Part shown: piece after piece, positions 16,876 through 20,437 of the stretch | Layout: every line of letters starts with the position of its first letter | Position numbering within the stretch: position 1 is the stretch's first letter | IMG/VR virus record: IMGVR_UViG_3300029319_000670 | Coordinates: 1 to 20,437 of that record | Length of the DNA: 20,437 nt | Source: a virus | Reading direction: 5' to 3' (one strand) | Notes under the pieces: model-generated | The model's input: only the letters and a program-made list of their open reading frames with translations | Told to the model about the DNA's origin: nothing | Database searches by the model: none | Program-made: the position numbers and the translations under genes

Positions 16876-17156
16876 TGAGAAGAAGAGATAAACAACCACC
16901 AAGAAGTAAAAAGTATTACAGATCAACCAAGTCTGGTGCAGGTATGACTAAAGCTGGTGTTGCAAGATACCGAAGAGAAAATCCTGGATCAAAACTTAAA
17001 ACTGCTGTAACAAAGAAGAGTGGATTGACAGCAAGAGAAAAAGCTAGACGTAAATCTTTTTGTGCAAGATCAGCAGGTCAAATGAAAAGATTTCCTAAAG
17101 CTGCTAAAGATCCTAACTCAAGACTAAGACAAGCGAGGCGAAGATGGAGGTGTTAG
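16875..17156 (+). CDS. Basic DUF6321-like protein
   Basis: A 93-residue, extremely Arg/Lys-rich protein. The blocks KAGVARYRRENPGSKLKTAV (residues 27-46) and KSFCARSAGQMKRFP (60-74), with DPNSRLRQARRRWRC at the end, are those I know from small proteins widespread in marine phages (DUF6321-type, from memory). Its function is unknown; the charge and Cys pair suggest nucleic acid contact or a virion or DNA-packing role. It starts at a TAATG overlap and overlaps the next small gene by 13 bases. Confidence 0.72.
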   Translation: MRRRDKQPPRSKKYYRSTKSGAGMTKAGVARYRRENPGSKLKTAVTKKSGLTAREKARRKSFCARSAGQMKRFPKAAKDPNSRLRQARRRWRC

Positions 17157-17266
17157 ATAAATTATTTAAAATGTTTTTTGATTATATTGATAGATTAAAT
17201 AAAAAGATTAATAATCTTTTAACAATGGACTTTACTAATTTTAGTAAGAGAAAGAAAAAAAAATAA
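17144..17266 (+). CDS. 40-residue protein closing the late operon
   Basis: A 40-codon frame whose ATG is preceded by GAGG at five bases. The product is an amphipathic helix-like peptide rich in Leu, Phe and Asn with a poly-basic end (SKRKKKK). It is not recognised. It overlaps the previous gene by 13 bases, and its TAA forms the first bases of the following hairpin terminator. That arrangement suggests the last gene of the + strand transcript. Confidence 0.5.
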   Translation: MEVLDKLFKMFFDYIDRLNKKINNLLTMDFTNFSKRKKKK

Positions 17267-17298
17267 GGCGACCATTTCTGATCGCCTTAAATATTTTT
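17264..17298. terminator. Bidirectional terminator between convergent genes
   Basis: The stem TAAGGCGA (17264-17271) / TCGCCTTA (17282-17289) has a ten-base loop. On the + strand it is followed by AAATATTTTTTA; on the - strand it is followed by a long T-run (the A-rich stretch before 17264). It can therefore end both the late + operon and the - strand gene at 17305-17538. Its stem matches the second hairpin at 17639-17668. Confidence 0.8.
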
Positions 17299-17304
17299 TA
17301 TTAA

Positions 17305-17538
17305 TTATTTATTCATAAGATACCATCTAGGATTACTTTCTTTTAATTCAGCATCAATCCAATTTTCAGCTTCAGTTACAGAAACCCAAGTTCTTACTTC
17401 TTTGATACCTTTTTTTAAAATCATCCAACCATCTCCTTTAGATAATTGAACTTCATTAGTTAGTTCATCAAGATATATATCTATACCTTTATATTTTTTA
17501 ACATGAACTACTCTATCTTTTCTTTTTTTTTGTTTCAT
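17305..17538 (-). CDS. Moron-like hypothetical protein 1
   Basis: A 77-residue basic, soluble protein (HVKKYKGIDIYLDE, GDGWMILKKGIKEVRTWVS, then ENWIDAELKE). The short alternating strands and a C-terminal helix look like a compact alpha/beta fold, but I recognise no family. The ATG at 17538 has an excellent SD (AAAGGAG) and its own consensus promoter upstream, with a terminator right after it. Being a single-gene unit on the opposite strand to the late genes, it may be expressed early or in the absence of phage regulators. Confidence 0.75.
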   Translation of the reverse strand: MKQKKRKDRVVHVKKYKGIDIYLDELTNEVQLSKGDGWMILKKGIKEVRTWVSVTEAENWIDAELKESNPRWYLMNK

Positions 17539-17570
17539 TGTTTGCTCCTTTTGTTTTTTTAATTAATTAT

Positions 17571-17599
17571 AGTATATACTATTTGGATATGCTTGTCAA
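17571..17599 (-). promoter_or_regulatory. Sigma70-type promoter for the 17305-17538 gene
   Basis: Reading on the - strand: TTGACA (17594-17599), a 17-base spacer, then TATACT (17571-17576). The -35 is a perfect consensus and the -10 differs in one base. The spacer holds ATATCCAAAT, also found in the spacer of the promoter at 17942-17970. The start codon lies about 33 bases downstream of the -10. Confidence 0.82.
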
Positions 17600-17629
17600 G
17601 TCTTTTTTTTTGTAGTAAAATTAAGAGTG

Positions 17630-17668
17630 AAAAAAAAAATAAGGCGACCATATTTCAGATCGCCTTAT
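17630..17668 (-). terminator. Rho-independent terminator of the 17675-17914 gene
   Basis: A 9-bp stem, ATAAGGCGA (17639-17647) / TCGCCTTAT (17660-17668), with a 12-base loop. On the - strand it is followed by about ten T (the A-run at 17630-17639). Stem and part of the loop match the terminator at 17264-17289, so the two arose by duplication or come from the same type of module. Confidence 0.88.
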
Positions 17669-17674
17669 AGTTAA

Positions 17675-17914
17675 TTAACTATTAAAGAACTCTCTCCAAT
17701 TTTTATTTATAGACCACCAATCATTATGACCAACAATATAGGCATAAGGTCTATGTCTCATTTTAGATGGTTTCTCTCTGATGCTTTCGCTTACAGCTAA
17801 CTTACATTGTTGCTGTGCCTCTTGTTGAGTTTTACCTTTACCCCAAGCATGAGCAACTCCTCTTCTTCCTATTGCATAACAAAGAAAGAAATCATCATCT
17901 TTTTTATTTTTCAT
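17675..17914 (-). CDS. Moron-like hypothetical protein 2
   Basis: A 79-residue soluble protein rich in Trp, His, Lys and Gln (FFLCYAIGRRGVAHAWGKGK, QQEAQQQCKLAVSESIREK, then HNDWWSINKNW). The order of strand, helix and strand suggests a small globular fold; I recognise no family, and it is not obviously related to the neighbouring 77-residue protein. AGAAAGG precedes the ATG. It has its own promoter and terminator, like the gene before it. Confidence 0.72.
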   Translation of the reverse strand: MKNKKDDDFFLCYAIGRRGVAHAWGKGKTQQEAQQQCKLAVSESIREKPSKMRHRPYAYIVGHNDWWSINKNWREFFNS

Positions 17915-17941
17915 TTTTACCTTTCTATTTGTTTATAATTT

Positions 17942-17970
17942 ATTGTATACGATTTGGATATTTAATTCAA
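17942..17970 (-). promoter_or_regulatory. Sigma70-type promoter for the 17675-17914 gene
   Basis: On the - strand: TTGAAT (17965-17970), a 17-base spacer, TACAAT (17942-17947). It is weaker than the promoter at 17571-17599 but aligned with it over the shared ATATCCAAATnGTATA block, which lies between -35 and -10. That shared block may be an operator for a common regulator or a trace of common origin. Confidence 0.62.
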
Positions 17971-18002
17971 TAACCAATTTGGCTACATAGTGTCGCAGAT
18001 TT

Positions 18003-18040
18003 TGTTGTATGTTTGCAACACCTGTTGTATTCTTGCAACA
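18003..18040. repeat. Tandem 18-bp palindromic sites (operator-like)
   Basis: TGTTGTATGTTTGCAACA (18003-18020) and TGTTGTATTCTTGCAACA (18023-18040) differ in two central bases and are spaced 20 bp apart, about two helical turns. Each is an imperfect palindrome with TGTTG and CAACA ends. They lie in the space between the divergent - strand moron and the + strand small-gene cluster, directly before the ATG at 18045. A dimeric repressor or activator site is the simplest reading. Confidence 0.65.
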
Positions 18041-18044
18041 AAAA

Positions 18045-18254
18045 ATGAAACAAAAAAAAACTTGGAACAAAAGTAAATACAGAGAGTTTATCTGTGGATA
18101 TTGCACATGGTGCAAAAAAGAGTTGTTGAATACCATGGGTGGATGGATTATAACTTATAGTAAGAAGTATTTTTGCCATGATGGTAAAGATGGTTCTTGT
18201 TTTGATAAATACTGTCACATAAAAAAGGAGGCACAATGCCAGGACATAAAATGA
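18045..18254 (+). CDS. Zinc-ribbon-like Cys-rich small protein
   Basis: A 69-residue protein starting at ATG 18045; an earlier ATG at 18009 would begin inside the tandem palindromes and is less likely. C17, C20 and C23 (CGYCTWCKKEL), then C44-H45 and C52, C57 (FCHDGKDGSCFDKYC) suggest a treble-clef or ribbon zinc site around two loops. Similar Cys-rich small proteins occur in marine phages; the role is unknown, DNA or protein binding being likely. No SD is visible ahead of the ATG. It overlaps the next gene by 19 bases. Confidence 0.6.
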   Translation: MKQKKTWNKSKYREFICGYCTWCKKELLNTMGGWIITYSKKYFCHDGKDGSCFDKYCHIKKEAQCQDIK

Positions 18255-18325
18255 AAAAACCAATGACAAAGAAAAAAGCTAAGAAAGCAAAGAAAGCTAA
18301 AAAAGCAAAAGGAAGAATGTACTAA
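18236..18325 (+). CDS. 29-residue Lys/Ala repeat micro-protein
   Basis: A 29-residue product, MPGHKMKKPMTKK followed by repeated KAK/KKA units and GRMY. The ATG has one of the best SD sequences of the window (AAGGAGG, 18225-18231), which makes translation believable despite its size. The composition resembles histone-tail-like DNA-compacting peptides, but that is inference. Its stop overlaps the next start as TAATG. Confidence 0.6.
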   Translation: MPGHKMKKPMTKKKAKKAKKAKKAKGRMY

Positions 18326-18456
18326 TGCCAGGTAAAGGTAAAAAAAAGTATAGCAAAAAACAAATGAAGATAGCTCGTGTTGCTGAACCTAGAGATAGGA
18401 TCACAGGAGCTGACTTTGTAAAGTTAAGAAAAGGTAAAAAGAAAAGAAGAGTATGA
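18325..18456 (+). CDS. 43-residue basic micro-protein
   Basis: Forty-three residues, beginning MPGKGKKKYSKKQ and ending KLRKGKKKRRV, with a short acidic turn (AEPRDRITGADF) in the middle. The first three residues match the preceding micro-protein, hinting at shared ancestry or convergent start. Family unknown. It begins at a TAATG overlap and ends in an ATGA overlap, so it is part of a tightly coupled set. Confidence 0.58.
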   Translation: MPGKGKKKYSKKQMKIARVAEPRDRITGADFVKLRKGKKKRRV

Positions 18457-18596
18457 CAACTAAATCAGTAAAAGCACCAAAAGGTTTTCATTGGATGAAA
18501 AAAGGTAGCTCATTGAAACTGATGAAGGGTACATACAAACCACACAAAGGAGCTGTAAAGATGGCAAAGTTTACAGTGCAAAAAAAACATGGCTAA
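18453..18596 (+). CDS. 47-residue basic protein
   Basis: Forty-seven residues with pattern KAPKGFHWMKKG, LKLMKGTYKPHKG and KMAKFTVQKKHG, repeating a Lys-Gly-aromatic theme. KGxHWM-type blocks are frequent in small phage proteins of unknown role. It begins in an ATGA overlap with the preceding gene, with AGAAGAG just upstream, and its end overlaps the next gene by eight bases. Confidence 0.58.
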   Translation: MTTKSVKAPKGFHWMKKGSSLKLMKGTYKPHKGAVKMAKFTVQKKHG

Positions 18597-18729
18597 GTTA
18601 TGTGCAAAAGGTAAAGCTGCCGCTAAACGAAAGTTTAAAGTATATCCATCAGCGTATGCAAATATGTACGCTGCTGGTGTATGTAGTGGTAGAATAAAAC
18701 CTAAAGGCACTAGAAAAAAAAGAAAGTAA
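18589..18729 (+). CDS. 46-residue KFKVYPSAYAN-type protein
   Basis: Forty-six residues, MAKLCAKGKAAAKRKF then KVYPSAYANMYAAGVCSG and a basic tail. The KFKVYPSAYAN block with a following VC-G is one I know from small proteins across many marine and freshwater phages, which makes this a well-supported gene despite its size. Two Cys (5 and 32) flank the block. No function is known. The stop overlaps the next start as TAATG. Confidence 0.7.
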   Translation: MAKLCAKGKAAAKRKFKVYPSAYANMYAAGVCSGRIKPKGTRKKRK

Positions 18730-18974
18730 TGTCTAAAGGTTTACGATCTTGGGTCAGAGCTAATTGGGTAGACATTGCTAATCCTAAAAAAGGTGGTGGC
18801 TTTCCCAAATGTGGTAGGAGCAAAGGAGAGAAGAGACGTAACTATCCTAAATGTGTACCTGCTGCAAAAGCTAGAGCCATGACACCTGCACAAAGACGTG
18901 CTGCTGTATCAAGAAAGAAAACTGCTGAAAGAAAAACAAGAACAGGTAAGAAACCAAACTACGCTAGGACTTAG
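18729..18974 (+). CDS. Basic protein with WVDI...CGR...CVPAAKA motif
   Basis: An 81-residue protein with LRSWVRANWVDIANP, GGGFPKCGR, YPKCVPAAKARAMT and PAQRRAAVSRKKTAERK. This resembles the small DUF5872-like proteins found in marine phages; the family name is given from memory. C28 and C42 may form a metal site. It ends the + strand cluster and overlaps the tail of the convergent DnaA-like gene by 11 bases. I see no terminator between them. Confidence 0.7.
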   Translation: MSKGLRSWVRANWVDIANPKKGGGFPKCGRSKGEKRRNYPKCVPAAKARAMTPAQRRAAVSRKKTAERKTRTGKKPNYART

Positions 18975-19500
18975 TTAGTTCGTCAAACTCTTGCCATATT
19001 GTTTGCTCTTCATTCCAAAACCTTCTTCTATATTGTTTCATCTGCACAGAATTTAAAACTGTAGTATGATCTTGATTAAATATTCTACCTATATCTGACA
19101 AACTCATCTTATATTTTTCATTTAATATATTATGAATAATGTTTCTTGATCGTACAATGTCTGTGGTTCTAGTCTTAGTAAATAAATCTTTCTTACTTAC
19201 CTCATACTTAATACAAACTTTATTAATCACAGAATCTATCTCTGATCGTTTAGGTTTTTTAAACTGATAACCAATAATCTTTTTTTCTGTACTTAAAGGT
19301 ATTATACTTGACTTTTTTATTTCACTAATATGATTTGACATTTTTTGTTGTGCAAGTTCAAAGCCAACTTTAAAACCTTCTTCATATAATTTATATTGTT
19401 GCTCTGATAGTAAATAAAAAGCGATCTTATGTTTGTAAATAAAATCGTTGTTGTTTATTTTTTTTATATGTTTTTGAAACTCTTGTTTTATTAAAGTCAT
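18964..19500 (-). CDS. DnaA domain IV-only DNA-binding protein
   Basis: A 178-residue protein from ATG 19500 (AGGGGA just upstream); a TTG at 19533 would add 11 residues. Residues about 86-165 match the DnaA C-terminal DNA-binding domain: VRSRNIIHNIL, LSDIGRIFNQ and the signature DHTTV at 144-148. No AAA+ ATPase with Walker motifs is present. The first 80 residues are helical and unlike other parts of DnaA. Such a protein could bind DnaA boxes and recruit or block host DnaA, or act as a transcription factor. It is the last gene of the leftward operon and overlaps the convergent + gene by 11 bases. Confidence 0.82.
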   Translation of the reverse strand: MTLIKQEFQKHIKKINNNDFIYKHKIAFYLLSEQQYKLYEEGFKVGFELAQQKMSNHISEIKKSSIIPLSTEKKIIGYQFKKPKRSEIDSVINKVCIKYEVSKKDLFTKTRTTDIVRSRNIIHNILNEKYKMSLSDIGRIFNQDHTTVLNSVQMKQYRRRFWNEEQTIWQEFDELTKS

Positions 19501-19548
19501 AGATCCCCTACAGATTTGTTTGTTTTTTTTCAACTATAAGTTTAATGA

Positions 19549-19713
19549 CTATCTAGTTGTCATTAAAAGTTCTTTTGCCTTCTCTATTTTCCAAAGCAAT
19601 CTATAAGAATCTTTTTGATACTTATATACTTTCTGCTTTGCTTCCAGGAACTTCTTATGTTTCTTTTGTTGAAGATCCCTGTACTTTTGAAGGCGAGTCT
19701 TTAACTCTTCCAT
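19549..19713 (-). CDS. 54-residue helical protein
   Basis: A 54-codon frame with a very good SD (AGGAG, six or so bases before the ATG at 19713). The product is a charged, Lys/Gln/Glu/Leu-rich helix (MEELKTRLQKYRDLQQKKHK, then KQKVYKYQKDSYRLLWK), likely a coiled coil. Not recognised. It overlaps the end of the 73-residue gene by 59 bases, in another frame, and ends 48 bases before the DnaA-like ATG. Confidence 0.62.
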   Translation of the reverse strand: MEELKTRLQKYRDLQQKKHKKFLEAKQKVYKYQKDSYRLLWKIEKAKELLMTTR

Positions 19714-19876
19714 CTTTCTCCTTTTTCACTTTGGTAAAGTCTATTTTTATATTCTCAACTTTACATTCTACATACTCTCCTTGTGCGTTAGGATCAGCAG
19801 CTTTCTTAACTTCATCAAATCTTTCAACCAACTGAAAGTTAGCTTCGCCAGATTTAATTCTTAAATACTTAACCAT
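19655..19876 (-). CDS. 73-residue hypothetical protein
   Basis: A 73-residue protein with a beta-like start (MVKYLRIKSGEANFQLVERF), a VKKAADPNAQGEY turn and a polar, low-complexity end (DSPSKVQGSSTKET). No family is recognised. The ATG overlaps the stop of the DUF6378-like gene by eight bases, and AAGAGAT precedes it. The last 59 bases also encode the start of the next gene, so the ribosome site of that gene lies inside this one. Confidence 0.58.
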   Translation of the reverse strand: MVKYLRIKSGEANFQLVERFDEVKKAADPNAQGEYVECKVENIKIDFTKVKKEKDGRVKDSPSKVQGSSTKET

Positions 19877-20168
19877 TTTTATCTCTTTTGTCTATATCTT
19901 TTTTGTGTAGGTCAAAGGTCATATCATTATAGATGGATAGGTCGTGATAGTTATCTGCCTTATAACCCTTGGTACTCCTGAATAATTTGAGTGTCATCAT
20001 TATTTGTCCTACTTGGTATGGTCTTAATTTTTTTTTTAAATTGGGTGCTAATATTAAGGTAAAAAGCTCTGCAAGTATAGTAAAATTGTATTGGTAATCG
20101 CCATATTGTTTTTGACGATCTGCTACAATCTTCTTCTTAATCTCTTTGTCTATGTCTGTAATTTTCAT
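19869..20168 (-). CDS. DUF6378-like protein
   Basis: A 99-residue helical protein. RQKQYGDYQYNF (residues 18-29), a central VGQIMMTLKLFR helix and DNYHDLSIYNDM (72-83) match the layout of DUF6378 phage proteins, which resemble MazG-like and DUF1599 nucleotide-related folds in having an all-helical D/E-lined site. A nucleotide-pool or modification-related role is possible but unproven. It starts at an ATGA overlap with the micro-protein upstream, without a clear SD, so coupling is likely. Confidence 0.68.
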   Translation of the reverse strand: MKITDIDKEIKKKIVADRQKQYGDYQYNFTILAELFTLILAPNLKKKLRPYQVGQIMMTLKLFRSTKGYKADNYHDLSIYNDMTFDLHKKDIDKRDKNG

Positions 20169-20263
20169 TTTAAATTTTTTATTACTAAATAAATAATTGT
20201 AAGACCTATCATAAGACAGATCATACTGTATGCAAACATACCTATGCCAAATTCAAATGTCAT
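20165..20263 (-). CDS. 32-residue single-helix membrane micro-protein
   Basis: A 32-codon frame encoding MTFEFGIGMF followed by a continuous hydrophobic helix to YLVIKNLK. The helix spans about residues 7-28 with a basic C-terminus, a plausible membrane peptide. The TGA overlaps the ATG of the DUF6378-like gene (ATGA), and its own start overlaps the stop of another short frame in the same way. Both overlaps argue that it is real. No SD is visible and function is unknown. Confidence 0.5.
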   Translation of the reverse strand: MTFEFGIGMFAYSMICLMIGLTIIYLVIKNLK

Positions 20264-20361
20264 TTTTTTAAAGGCATGGCAGAAGAAAACAAATAAGAGG
20301 GAGCATTACCAGAAAGGGAAAGAGGTAATATGATTCGCTGCTCTAAAAAAACTTCCGCCAT
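20260..20361 (-). CDS. 33-residue possible micro-protein
   Basis: A 33-codon frame (MAEVFLEQRIILPLSLSG, ending SSAMPLKK) that fills the space between the partial gene at the right edge and the membrane micro-protein. Support is the four-base ATGA overlap with the next frame. Against it are the lack of an SD and the size. It could equally be untranslated leader. Confidence 0.35.
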   Translation of the reverse strand: MAEVFLEQRIILPLSLSGNAPSYLFSSAMPLKK

Positions 20362-20368
20362 ACCATTG

Positions 20369-20392
20369 AACTACAAATTAGTATCTGTAGTT
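20369..20392 (-). other. Hairpin at the stop of the partial right-edge gene
   Basis: A 7-bp inverted repeat, AACTACA / TGTAGTT, with a ten-base loop that contains the stop codon of the partial gene. No T-run follows on either strand, so it is not a standard terminator. It may be an RNA processing or stability element. Confidence 0.35.
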
Positions 20393-20437
20393 GGTTTTGT
20401 TATATCCTGATCCTTGACCTTTTGCAAACTTGTTTGG
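20378..20437 (-). CDS. Partial gene, C-terminus only (runs off right edge)
   Basis: The - strand is open from the window edge to a TAA at 20378-20380, giving the last 19 residues, PNKFAKGQGSGYNKTNYRY. The Gly/Lys/Tyr-rich tail looks like the flexible end of a nucleic-acid-binding or recombination protein, but nothing can be assigned from so little. It is probably the upstream gene of the operon that ends in the DnaA-like gene. Confidence 0.45.
   Translation of the reverse strand, partial: PNKFAKGQGSGYNKTNYRY

Noticed and set aside
17933-18269. - strand frames of 67 and 100 codons opposite the zinc-ribbon-like gene
   Set aside because: Both are Phe/Leu-rich mirror frames of the A-rich + strand gene, without an SD, and conflict with the Cys-patterned + product.
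19557-19835. + strand 92-codon frame opposite the DnaA-like operon
   Set aside because: It lies antisense to two overlapping - strand genes, one with a strong SD, and has a hydrophobic composition expected from reversed Lys-rich coding.
20290-20372. tRNA-like D-arm text TAGTTCAATGGTA on the - strand
   Set aside because: No acceptor stem, anticodon arm or T-arm can be paired around it, so it is not a tRNA gene.
20330-20410. + strand 26-codon frame (MIRCSKKTSAIPLNYKL...) with AGAGG upstream
   Set aside because: It is antisense to the coupled leftward operon and has no family likeness; the purine-rich stretch is common here by chance.
1-20437. CRISPR array, insertion sequence or rRNA
   Set aside because: No regularly spaced direct repeats, transposase motifs, terminal inverted repeats or rRNA-like blocks were seen.

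Overview
The window is the late, virion-assembly half of an AT-rich, densely packed podovirus genome plus the start of a second, oppositely oriented gene block. Low GC, strong A/T-ending codon use and the gene families suggest a marine phage of a low-GC alphaproteobacterium. A pelagiphage (SAR11 phage) or a related uncultured marine podovirus is the best guess; this is inference, since no terminase, polymerase or integrase lies in the window.

Region 1 (1-9183, + strand) has the T7 order downstream of the capsid gene. A strong GC-rich terminator at the left edge sits where T7 has T-phi. After a small unknown gene come tail tubular protein A (gp11-like), tail tubular protein B (gp12-like), a GNAT-like protein in the gp13 slot, and internal virion proteins of gp14, gp15 and gp16 type. 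These build the tail channel and the ejection apparatus.

Region 2 (9206-14287, + strand) is host recognition. It has a tail fibre with a T7 gp17-type head and an internally duplicated domain, a fibre-assembly-like protein, then a LamG/SPRY protein and a second receptor-binding-type protein joined by a stop/start overlap. A 24-codon reading frame with a strong ribosome site and a hairpin over the next ribosome site precede the LamG/SPRY gene.

Region 3 (14290-17266, + strand) is a lysis and small-gene cassette. It holds a one-helix XhlA-like membrane protein, a PD-(D/E)XK nuclease-like protein, an M15 peptidase endolysin, a holin-like two-helix protein, a membrane-anchored coiled-coil protein (possible spanin) and several small proteins, some very basic.

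Region 4 (17264-17970, - strand) contains two single-gene units. Each has its own sigma70-type promoter and hairpin terminator; the promoters share a 10-base block and the hairpins share their stem. They look like morons inserted antisense to the late genes.

Region 5 (18003-18974, + strand) begins with two tandem 18-bp palindromes. A Cys-rich zinc-ribbon-like protein and five overlapping genes for tiny Lys/Arg-rich proteins follow.

Region 6 (18964-20437, - strand) is a coupled operon read leftward from beyond the right edge. It ends in a protein that carries only the DNA-binding domain IV of DnaA, preceded by two small unknown proteins, a DUF6378-like protein and one or two micro-proteins. 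It probably belongs to the replication/regulation half of the genome. Most + strand genes touch or overlap, often as TAATG, so translational coupling appears general here.
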